Assembly (NCBI GenBank): GCA_043736395.1
Contig: JAYTCQ010000224.1
Coordinates: 1-33,440, forward strand
Direction of reading: 5' to 3'
DNA from: JAFDVL01 sp043736395
Lineage (GTDB): Bacteria > Acidobacteriota > Blastocatellia > RBC074
Length of the DNA stretch: 33,440 nucleotides
The notes under the pieces are model-generated. The model was not told where the DNA came from, ran no database searches, and was given only the letters and a program-made list of their open reading frames with translations. Below are positions 1-6,361 of the stretch, piece after piece. A program made the translations under genes and the position numbers. Within the stretch, counting starts at the first letter, position 1. Each line of letters starts with the position of its first letter.

Positions 1-415
1 AGTCATCAAAAATTCTTTGTTCAACTTCGCGTGCTTCGATTTCGAATTCGTTGTGGAAGTACGCGAGATTTAAGGAGCGATGAGCTTTGAATTGTCGGCC
101 CCATTTTCCTATATAAGAAGCGCGAAATTTCCATTTTCCGTAATTCTGAAATTGTACACTATGCGTGACTTCGTGACCGATGAGCGCGATGCCTTCGACG
201 GAGACAGGATCATAAAAACCAGGTTTGAAGAAGATATGATTGCCGTCAGTATAGGCTGCGGCGTCCATCGTCACGTAGAAGGGAATGCCCTCAAAAATTC
301 GAATTTGATCAAGATCGAAATCAGGAAAGTAGGGCGCCAGCATTTGCTTGACGTGTTCAGGCAAGACTTCGGCTTTTGATTTATTGGCTCGAAAAATTCT
401 CTTCCGCGTTTTCAT
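1..415 (-). CDS. DUF4157-like putative zinc metalloprotein, N-terminal part, runs off left edge
   Basis: Reading the minus strand from the ATG at 415-413 gives 138 open residues that continue past base 1, so the gene is partial. The translation starts MKTRKRIFRANKSK and contains GHEVTHSVQF, with HEVTH at residues 81-85, followed by an acidic helix-like stretch around residues 122-132 (NEFEIEAREVE). HExxH plus a downstream glutamate is the zincin pattern, and the order resembles DUF4157 domains (eCIS-core type), which also begin with a segment on a free chain end or pore-like fold before the helix. No signal peptide is visible. It is the last gene of a minus-strand run after the Fic-like and GNAT genes, separated from them by a palindrome. 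Whether it is an active peptidase is unknown. The family call is from motif only; the plus-strand frame over the same bases is its shadow. Confidence 0.72.
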   Translation of the reverse strand, partial: MKTRKRIFRANKSKAEVLPEHVKQMLAPYFPDFDLDQIRIFEGIPFYVTMDAAAYTDGNHIFFKPGFYDPVSVEGIALIGHEVTHSVQFQNYGKWKFRASYIGKWGRQFKAHRSLNLAYFHNEFEIEAREVEQRIFDD

Positions 416-434
416 GTTTAAAAATTTAACAGAA

Positions 435-574
435 GAACCACGGAGAACACGAAGGGCACGGAGAAAAGCAAGACATTGTGAACAAGATGAACAGGATTCA
501 CGAATTTTAAGAATTGTTGTTCTCTAACCATCCTGTCTGATTTTTCTCCGTGCCCTCCGTGTTCTCTGTGGTTC
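435..574. repeat. Interrupted palindrome, 33-nt arms
   Basis: Arms at 435-467 (starts gaaccacggagaacac) and 542-574 are reverse complements at 31 of 33 positions by eye. The 74-nt centre carries a copy of the AACAGGAT-type motif (near 489-497) and a partner ATCCTGT (530-536), so it is a nested structure. The stop codon of the GNAT gene (573-575, TGA on the minus strand) overlaps the end of the right arm. It fills the gap between that gene and the start of the DUF4157-like gene at 415. It could act as a transcript-end hairpin or be a dispersed repeat. Confidence 0.85.
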
Positions 575-1085
575 ATTTATTTTCATTCCCTAAATTTTCT
601 AACGCTTCACCGGTCAAGCGATACACTGTCCATTCGTTCATCGGTTTGGCTCCGAGCGATTCATAAAATTCAATCGAAGGTTTGTTCCAGTTCAGCACCG
701 CCCATTCGAGGCGTCCGCAATTTCTTTCTTGTGCGAGCTTGGCTAAATGTGCAAGCAGAGCTTTGCCGTAGCCTTTGCCGCGATGTTCGGGATCAACGAA
801 TAAATCTTCTAAATAAATTCCAGGCTTACCCACGAAAGTCGAAAAATTATGGAAAAATAAAGCGAATCCGGCAGGTTCGTTTTCTGAATAGGCGATCACG
901 GTTTCGGCGTAGCGACGTTCGCCGAATAATACTTCGCGTAAGTCCTTTTCGGTGGCCACAACTGCATCAGACAGTTTTTCGTATTCCGCCAGCTTTTTGA
1001 TAAAGGTCAAAATTAACGGAACGTCTTCAATGGTGGCGGATTTGATTTCAAAGTTAGGCATAAAAATGTGGCGTGAACTATTCAT
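573..1085 (-). CDS. GNAT-family N-acetyltransferase, diamine acetyltransferase (SSAT)-like
   Basis: A 170-residue complete GNAT domain. The acetyl-CoA pyrophosphate loop is RGKGYG at residues 102-107, preceded by the beta-4 strand YLEDLFVDPE (91-100). The C-terminal LNWNKPSIEFYESLGA (131-146) is typical of the spermidine/spermine or thialysine acetyltransferase branch. From the family it would transfer acetyl from acetyl-CoA to a primary amine in the cytoplasm. The start at 1085 is favoured because GGAG lies about 5 nt upstream within the previous gene's last codons; a second ATG at 1061 lacks a Shine-Dalgarno. The stop codon of the upstream Fic-like gene directly abuts this start, so the two are probably translationally coupled. 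Arginine decarboxylase lies about 1.1 kb away on the other strand, which makes a polyamine substrate plausible but unproven. Confidence 0.85.
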   Translation of the reverse strand: MNSSRHIFMPNFEIKSATIEDVPLILTFIKKLAEYEKLSDAVVATEKDLREVLFGERRYAETVIAYSENEPAGFALFFHNFSTFVGKPGIYLEDLFVDPEHRGKGYGKALLAHLAKLAQERNCGRLEWAVLNWNKPSIEFYESLGAKPMNEWTVYRLTGEALENLGNENK

Positions 1086-1724
1086 TCACGCTCCGGTTTT
1101 TGAAACCGATTCGGCAAAATAATCTACGAGATGTTGCGTCAGCATTCTAAAAGCAGTTTCGAGTACAGTCGAGTATCGCGCGTCATTCGTGCCAATAATT
1201 AAGGGTGGCAACCCGCTTCGTTCAATTTGAAAACTGGCAGCGAGCATCGCGGTTTCCAGATTTGCCGAATCAAATGGCTGCAAATCCAATAGCCGCAAAT
1301 AGACGAGTGCAGCTTGCTCGATAGCGTTCATTTCGGCAAAGCCTTCGGTCGAAAACCATTCCATCGCATTGTCGAGCAGATGCGGCAGCATCACAGCGAA
1401 GGCCGGTTCGTGCGCAGGATTCAGAGGCGCAATTTCGACTTCACGAAATTTGTTCTCGGAATCCGTGAGCAGACGGTTGAGCATGAAAAGGTGCGGAACC
1501 GATAAGGTTGTGGCTTCGATGGCGAGTTGTGAGACAAATTCAGCGGCAGCGAGAAAATTTATGGAGGTGACTTCGTGACTGATTGATAGCAGTTGACGTT
1601 CACGAATCCGCGCCAAGAATTCAGGTTGTAATTTATTTTTTTGCCATTCCTCACGAACCTGTGCAAGGCCTGTCCGCCAATCGCCTGACGAACGCAAATT
1701 ATCTTTGTAAATCGGAAGTTCCAT
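1086..1724 (-). CDS. Fic-domain-like protein with degenerate active-site motif
   Basis: The 212-residue protein matches the layout of Fic proteins: an alpha-helical N-terminal part, a segment EPAFAVMLPHLLDNAMEWF (106-124) like the VP.LM..L..WL region, then ALVYLRLLDLQPFDSANLE at 139-157. In canonical Fic AMP-transferases this last region reads HPFxDGNGR. Here the catalytic histidine is Q149 and the GNGR phosphate loop is absent (PFDSANLETAM), so AMP transfer by the usual mechanism is unlikely. The phrase SGLPPLIIG that follows keeps the Fic fold pattern. It may be a structural or regulatory relative rather than an enzyme. The gene is immediately upstream of, and coupled to, the GNAT gene. ATG at 1724 is taken as the start; no strong Shine-Dalgarno is visible. 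Fold assignment is moderate, loss of catalytic residues is seen directly. Confidence 0.7.
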   Translation of the reverse strand: MELPIYKDNLRSSGDWRTGLAQVREEWQKNKLQPEFLARIRERQLLSISHEVTSINFLAAAEFVSQLAIEATTLSVPHLFMLNRLLTDSENKFREVEIAPLNPAHEPAFAVMLPHLLDNAMEWFSTEGFAEMNAIEQAALVYLRLLDLQPFDSANLETAMLAASFQIERSGLPPLIIGTNDARYSTVLETAFRMLTQHLVDYFAESVSKTGA

Positions 1725-1804
1725 GGTGTGAAGATACCGGATGTCGGGTTTGACCGTCCAGTTAAACAGGAAAGATTAGAAGAATTGTATAGGAAATCGA
1801 AGAG

Positions 1805-1948
1805 GGGAAGCTGGCAGAAAAAAGGGGGCAGGAAAAAAATCATTAGAGAATTAAAAAATTAAGCTATTAACGAATGTTGGGATGGCTCATTAATTGGGTT
1901 GCAAAGTCATTCTTTTTTTCCCTGCCCCCTTTTTCCTGCCAGCTTCCC
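1805..1948. repeat. Interrupted palindrome with purine-rich 36-nt arms
   Basis: Left arm 1805-1840 (gggaagctggcag, A-run, GGGGG, A-run) and right arm 1913-1948 are reverse complements at 33 of 36 positions by eye. The 72-nt centre is AT-rich with no further clear structure. It lies in the 503-nt gap (1725-2227) between the divergent Fic-like and speA genes, so it is not simply a transcript-end hairpin. The rest of that gap holds the proposed speA promoter and leader. Confidence 0.85.
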
Positions 1949-2042
1949 TTCTTTTCTAATCGAATTAAAAATTGTTAATAAAATTCATACTCATAAAGCT
2001 TAATTCTTGAAAGGATAAGAGAAAATCCTCGAAAAATAATTT

Positions 2043-2071
2043 TTGACAGCCTGTAGCCAATCTGCTAAATT
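2043..2071 (+). promoter_or_regulatory. Candidate sigma70-type promoter for speA
   Basis: TTGACA at 2043-2048, a 17-nt spacer, then TAAATT at 2066-2071 (four of six matches to TATAAT). The spacing is ideal and it points to the arginine decarboxylase gene, giving a leader of roughly 150 nt. Promoter consensus in this lineage is assumed to be similar to that of other bacteria. Confidence 0.45.
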
Positions 2072-2145
2072 CGCACTCCTGTAACACAAAGTTCCTGCAA
2101 ATCGCGGCACAGATCATTCAAGTTGAAGCTTTGCGAAATGCCATT

Positions 2146-2181
2146 GCAAGCGTAGTTCTTCGTGTAAATAAATACGCTTGC
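2146..2181 (+). promoter_or_regulatory. Hairpin in speA leader
   Basis: GCAAGCGTA (2146-2154) and TACGCTTGC (2173-2181) form a perfect 9-bp stem with an 18-nt loop, about 25 nt upstream of the Shine-Dalgarno-like AGGGAGG (2206-2212). The AGGGAGG lies 15 nt from the ATG, longer than usual. The hairpin may be part of a regulatory leader, but no known riboswitch was recognised. Confidence 0.35.
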
Positions 2182-2227
2182 GTCTGCATACGGCTATTCC
2201 TGTCTAGGGAGGAAATCAAACTAAAAG

Positions 2228-4132
2228 ATGAAATCGGCTATTGCGGAGATTGCGCAAACCTACGGCATTGAAAATTGGGGAGCTGGATATTTCAGCGTAA
2301 ATTCCAAAGGAAATCTTGTCGTCCACCCATCTGAAAACAGTAATCGCAGCGCGGACCTCAAGGCGATTGTTGACGAATTAATCAAGCGCAAAGTGCAATT
2401 GCCATTGCTGATTAGATTCCCGCAGCTATTTGCTAATCAAGTGCGTGTGATGAATCGTTCCTTCACGAATGCGATGAAGGAATTTGATTATAAGGGCAAA
2501 CATTTGGCGGTTTTTCCGATGAAGGTCAATCAACGCCGTCAAGTGATTGAGGCCTACATTGAAGAAGGAACCAAATATAATTACGGTCTCGAATGCGGCA
2601 GCAAGGCGGAACTTTACGCCGGACTCGCGCTGGAACAAGCCGAAGATTCTTTGCTCGTCTGCAACGGATTTAAGGACGACAGCTTTATTGATTTGGCCTA
2701 TATCGGCACCCAGCTTGGGAAAAATGTTGTCATCGTGATTGAGAAGCTGAATGAGCTTCCCAAGGTAATTGAACGAACCAAGGCCACCGGAGTTCGCCCG
2801 ATGCTGGGAATGCGCGTCAGGCTGTATTCACGCGGTTCAGGACGCTGGGAAAAATCCGGCGGAGAACAATCCAAATTCGGATTGACGACTTCAGAATTAT
2901 TGTTAGCGATAAAAGCCCTGCGCGATGCTGGAATGATTGATTTGCTACGTGTGATGCATTTTCACATCGGATCGCAAATCACCCAGATCAAACGTGTCAA
3001 AGCCGGCGTCAAAGAAGCGGCGCGCGTCTATTCCAAAATTCGCAAGATGGGCATTGATGTTGATCATCTGAATGTCGGCGGCGGAGCCGGAGTTGATTAC
3101 GACGGTAGTAAAACCAGTTTTGAATCTTCCGCAAATTATACGTTGCAGGAATTTGCCAACGACGTCGTCTATACTATCAAAACCGTATGTCAGGAAGAGG
3201 GCGTCCCCGAACCAAATGTCATCACGGAATCGGGACGTATTTTGGTCGCATATCATGCAATATTGATCACGAATATCGTTGACGAAATTGAAACGGTTCA
3301 TGGCATTAAAAACATCACGATCAACGATGATGAGCCGCAGGTCGTCAATGAACTCTACGATCTGTATCGCACCATGAATGCCAAGAATTTTCTTGAGTAT
3401 TATCACGATGCGCTGGAGCACAAAGAAGAATTATTTACGTTGTTTGATTTAGGCTATATCAATCTGGAACATCGCGCGAAAGGCGAAGTCCTGTTCTGGG
3501 AAGTGTGTGATAAAGCTAATAAATTTGCGATGGATAAGCAGCATCAATCAGAAGAATTTGATGATCTGCGCAAATTGCTTTCGGCGAAATATCTGTGCAA
3601 TTTTTCAGTGTTTCGCTCGCTGCCCGATCACTGGGCGATAGATCAATTATTTCCTATCGTGCCGATTCATCGCCTGAATGAAGTCCCCACGGATCGCGCT
3701 ACGCTCGTTGATATTACCTGCGATTCTGACGGGGTTGTTGACAAATTCGTAGACCTGCACGACGTCAAAGAAGTCCTGGAAGTTCATGATCTGAAACCCG
3801 GCGAGCCATATTATTTGGCAATGATGCTGGTCGGGGCATATCAGGAAGTCATGGGGAATTTTCACAATTTATTTGGTACTACAAACGAAGCGCATATCAT
3901 CATTGACAAAGACGGTGAATATCACATTAGCAAAGTGATTCACGGTTCTCCGGTTGGTGAAATGCTCACCTTCGCCAGATACGAACAAGAATTTTTACAA
4001 AAGGGATTCCGCAAACAGCTGAATCGTGAGATTAAGAAAGGAAATTTGACCGACGTTAAAGCCGACACGCTATTGGAAGACTACGATGGTTATTACAATA
4101 GTTATACCTATCTCGATATGAATGGTAGGTAA
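2228..4132 (+). CDS. speA: Biosynthetic arginine decarboxylase
   Basis: Decarboxylates L-arginine to agmatine, the first step of agmatine-based polyamine synthesis, in the cytoplasm with pyridoxal phosphate. At 634 residues it has the normal SpeA length and the alanine-racemase-type barrel plus C-terminal domain. Visible landmarks: PLP lysine K99 in FPMKVNQ, LECGSKAEL (121-129), HFHIGSQ (244-250), GGGAGVDYDG (284-293, PLP phosphate site), ESGR in the middle third, and the substrate cysteine in CDSDG (C498). The protein ends with the expected GAYQE.MGNFHNLFG region and a short tail. The ATG at 2228 is chosen because the N-terminus (IENWGAGYFSVN) matches the family start. It is followed 43 nt later by a deoxyhypusine-synthase-like gene on the same strand, supporting a polyamine operon. 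No agmatinase or agmatine deiminase is in the window. Confidence 0.96.
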   Translation: MKSAIAEIAQTYGIENWGAGYFSVNSKGNLVVHPSENSNRSADLKAIVDELIKRKVQLPLLIRFPQLFANQVRVMNRSFTNAMKEFDYKGKHLAVFPMKVNQRRQVIEAYIEEGTKYNYGLECGSKAELYAGLALEQAEDSLLVCNGFKDDSFIDLAYIGTQLGKNVVIVIEKLNELPKVIERTKATGVRPMLGMRVRLYSRGSGRWEKSGGEQSKFGLTTSELLLAIKALRDAGMIDLLRVMHFHIGSQITQIKRVKAGVKEAARVYSKIRKMGIDVDHLNVGGGAGVDYDGSKTSFESSANYTLQEFANDVVYTIKTVCQEEGVPEPNVITESGRILVAYHAILITNIVDEIETVHGIKNITINDDEPQVVNELYDLYRTMNAKNFLEYYHDALEHKEELFTLFDLGYINLEHRAKGEVLFWEVCDKANKFAMDKQHQSEEFDDLRKLLSAKYLCNFSVFRSLPDHWAIDQLFPIVPIHRLNEVPTDRATLVDITCDSDGVVDKFVDLHDVKEVLEVHDLKPGEPYYLAMMLVGAYQEVMGNFHNLFGTTNEAHIIIDKDGEYHISKVIHGSPVGEMLTFARYEQEFLQKGFRKQLNREIKKGNLTDVKADTLLEDYDGYYNSYTYLDMNGR

Positions 4133-4175
4133 TAGGTAAGGAATTCGGCTGGCTTTATTTTCGGTTGAGGATGCA

Positions 4176-5228
4176 ATGATTAGAAGAATTAAAGGCGCAA
4201 AATACCTGACGAAACCAACGCAACCGTTGAATGTAGACCGTGACCGCAGTGTTCCGGGTTTACTTGAAAAAATGGAGCATATTTCCTTCCAGGGACGCAA
4301 TCTCGCGATTGCGCATCAGCTCTGGTTGCAAATGCTTTCAGAAAATTCAGTTGTTATGATGGGCTTAAGCGGAGCCTTGGTTCCCGCTGGAATGCGAAGG
4401 CTGGTGGCTTATCTCATCAAGAATCGCTACGTTGATGTGCTGGTGACAACCGGCGCGACACTCTTTCACGACTTACACGAAACCCTCGGACGGCATCACT
4501 ACATTGGCGATCCGAAAGCTGATGCTGCGACCTTGCAGGAAAACGCCGTAGACCGTATTTACGACACCTTCGCTTCCGAAGAAGAATTCCGCGAAGCCAA
4601 TGAATGGATCGGTGGCTTTGCCGGACAACTCGAAAATTCACACGCCTATTCAACCCGCGAATTCACGCATTTGCTTGGACGTGAACTCAGCGAAATCGCA
4701 ACGGAAGACGGCATTTTGACTTCTGCCTTTAAATCCCGCGTGCCAGTTTTCTGCCCCGCGATTGCGGATAGCGCCTTTGGCGTTTCCATTGGTGTCAGCC
4801 GCGTCGAGAAGAAAAATCCTTTCCAGTTCGATGTCATCCAGGATGTCGTAGACATGGCGCAAATCGTTTCGAAATCACGCTCCACCGGAGTCATTTATTT
4901 CGGCGGCGGCACTCCGAAATCATTTATTCAGCAAAGCGAATCCGCCGCAGGATTGTTGAATTCATCCGCACGTGGACATAAATTCGCGATTCAGGTGACG
5001 ACGGAAACAGAGCATTATGGCAGCTATTCCGGCGCGGAATTCGATCAGGCGACAATGTTCGGACAGCTCGCCAAATCAGCTAGGCACGTGACTGTGCATT
5101 GCGACGCGACCATTGCAATGCCAATGCTGGTGACTTCACTTTCGCAAACGGCTGCGAAGGCGCTACGCACCCGCAAGCGGATTCAATTCAGCTTCAACAA
5201 CAAAGATTTAGGCATCAACATGCCATAA
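4176..5228 (+). CDS. speY: Deoxyhypusine synthase-like protein (homospermidine biosynthesis, SpeY type)
   Basis: A 350-residue deoxyhypusine-synthase fold protein: MGLSGALVPAGM (62-73), VTTGATLFHDLHE (90-102), a central NAD-binding region, YFGGGTPKSF (241-250) and HCDATIAMP (308-316). Bacteria lack eIF5A, so bacterial homologues are thought to move aminobutyl groups between polyamines (homospermidine-type products). The neighbour speA, 43 nt upstream, fits a polyamine role. TTGAGG (4165-4170) ends 5 nt before the ATG. Oddity: aligned without gaps to the human enzyme, the position of the catalytic lysine (K329 in ...SWGKI...) is Q297 in TMFGQLAK, and the active-site histidine after GGG.PK is S249. 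The reaction may therefore differ from classical DHS. Family membership is firm; the product and the gene symbol are tentative. Confidence 0.85.
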   Translation: MIRRIKGAKYLTKPTQPLNVDRDRSVPGLLEKMEHISFQGRNLAIAHQLWLQMLSENSVVMMGLSGALVPAGMRRLVAYLIKNRYVDVLVTTGATLFHDLHETLGRHHYIGDPKADAATLQENAVDRIYDTFASEEEFREANEWIGGFAGQLENSHAYSTREFTHLLGRELSEIATEDGILTSAFKSRVPVFCPAIADSAFGVSIGVSRVEKKNPFQFDVIQDVVDMAQIVSKSRSTGVIYFGGGTPKSFIQQSESAAGLLNSSARGHKFAIQVTTETEHYGSYSGAEFDQATMFGQLAKSARHVTVHCDATIAMPMLVTSLSQTAAKALRTRKRIQFSFNNKDLGINMP

Positions 5229-5259
5229 ATTTTATTGCTGATAGCAGTGTTATTTAATG

Positions 5260-5297
5260 AAGAGGAACCAGGCAGGGATGCTTAGTTCCTCTTTTTT
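5260..5297 (+). terminator. Rho-independent terminator after speY
   Basis: AAGAGGAAC (5260-5268) pairs with GTTCCTCTT (5285-5293), loop 16 nt, followed by a T run (5291-5297). It lies between the DHS-like gene and the next gene on the same strand and would end or attenuate the speA-speY transcript. Confidence 0.75.
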
Positions 5298-5312
5298 ATT
5301 TTCGGTGACAAT

Positions 5313-6275
5313 ATGAGTTCAAAGCTGAAAATGCAGCCCATGTATGTGCAGGTCAAACGCGGTTCCGCTGCCTCAAAATATTATGCAGCAAATGCTAAAA
5401 ATGCGGTCATTAAAGGCTCTCGTAAAACTGACCTCAAAAATTTTGGCGGCAAGACGCTGCCAAAGATAATTTATAAAAATTATTATCTTGGCGGAATATC
5501 GGCTTGGAAAGAATCAGACATAGAAGCTATCGAAAAGGCCACGATTCAAGTCATGCGCCACAAGAAATTGAATACGGTGCTGGCCCAATATTTCGATCAT
5601 CAAGCCTTATTTTGTGATGCCCTCGAAGCCGAAATTTTAGCTACGCCAAAGCCTGCCGAAGTCACACAAGGCGACATTGAAAAATTCACGAAGAATTTAT
5701 TTCTGTCAGGGCAAATCAAGGATTCTGATCTTGATGTCACAATCTTTAATTTTATTTTGCCGCGCGGATCGGTGCTCAATACCAAACAGAAACTAACCAA
5801 TAATCTCACGAATGAAGAGCAAACTATTCCCGGAAAAATCCGTCGTGCAGCCAGTTCGTTGGATGGGTTGGGCGGCTACCATAGCTCTGTTCATGCAAAA
5901 CGCACTGGTGATTCTGAAGCAACTATTTATTACTCCGTAGACGTTTTCTCAGACAAGCTCTCCAACGGACAGGAAAACGGAATCGTAGCCTTCAACGATG
6001 CCTGGAAAAATATCGTAGCAACCCTTTATCACGAGCTGAACGAATTCCGCACTGACCCCGATGTCGGGGATTCAATCAGAGAAGATAATGAAGATTTTTT
6101 AGGATGGATGGCGGATGACGGAAATGAAATCGGAGACTTTCCCTTATTGCATGCAGGCCCCGTGACCGAAGTCATTAAAGAACTTAAGCTGACCGGCAAA
6201 GCATTTTCATTACCATTTCAAATGCTCTATTCCAACACCATTCACGGGCCTGAAAATCCAATCAAGGTACGATAG
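5313..6275 (+). CDS. Unrecognised protein with HELxE / GNEIGD metal-site-like signature
   Basis: I do not recognise the family by name. The 320-residue protein has a lysine-rich, soluble N-terminal half with no signal peptide, and a C-terminal half with LGGYHSSVH (186-194), IYYSVDVF (205-212), TLYHELNEFRTDPD (237-250) and LGWMADDGNEIGD (263-275). An ordered set GGYHS ... HELxExxTDP ... GW.D..GNEIGD occurs in secreted zinc-peptidase-like domains where the histidine and glutamates bind metal; here it is HExxE, not HExxH. A hydrolase function is therefore only a guess. It starts 16 nt after a terminator with a weak Shine-Dalgarno, so expression may depend on read-through or an unseen promoter. 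Its last codons, encoding KVR and the stop, are supplied by the left arm of the palindrome at 6264-6361. Confidence 0.75.
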   Translation: MSSKLKMQPMYVQVKRGSAASKYYAANAKNAVIKGSRKTDLKNFGGKTLPKIIYKNYYLGGISAWKESDIEAIEKATIQVMRHKKLNTVLAQYFDHQALFCDALEAEILATPKPAEVTQGDIEKFTKNLFLSGQIKDSDLDVTIFNFILPRGSVLNTKQKLTNNLTNEEQTIPGKIRRAASSLDGLGGYHSSVHAKRTGDSEATIYYSVDVFSDKLSNGQENGIVAFNDAWKNIVATLYHELNEFRTDPDVGDSIREDNEDFLGWMADDGNEIGDFPLLHAGPVTEVIKELKLTGKAFSLPFQMLYSNTIHGPENPIKVR

Positions 6276-6361
6276 GCGTCCCCGCCTGTCGCTGCGTACA
6301 TTGATTATTTTCCACAAAATACCTTAGCGACTGCGACAGGCGGGGACGCCTATCGTACCTT
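6264..6361. repeat. Perfect 29-nt-arm palindrome at convergent gene ends
   Basis: Arms 6264-6292 (begins aaggtacgataggcg) and 6333-6361 are exact reverse complements over 29 nt, with a 40-nt centre. Each arm encodes the final Lys-Val-Arg-stop of the gene entering it, so the proteins at 5313-6275 and 6350-8044 both end in KVR through repeat sequence. It could serve as a bidirectional terminator, although neither arm is followed by a clean T run. The GC-rich core (GGCGTCCCCGCC) is of the kind dispersed in related genomes, from general familiarity only. Confidence 0.92.

Noticed and set aside
80..379. Plus-strand 99-residue frame at the left edge
   Set aside because: The minus strand of the same bases carries a clear HEVTH-containing protein; this frame has no recognisable motif.
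2945..3421. Minus-strand frame of 158 residues
   Set aside because: Antisense to speA, no independent motif.
4176..5228. True deoxyhypusine synthase acting on eIF5A
   Set aside because: Bacteria have no eIF5A and the catalytic lysine is replaced; a polyamine-related role is more likely.
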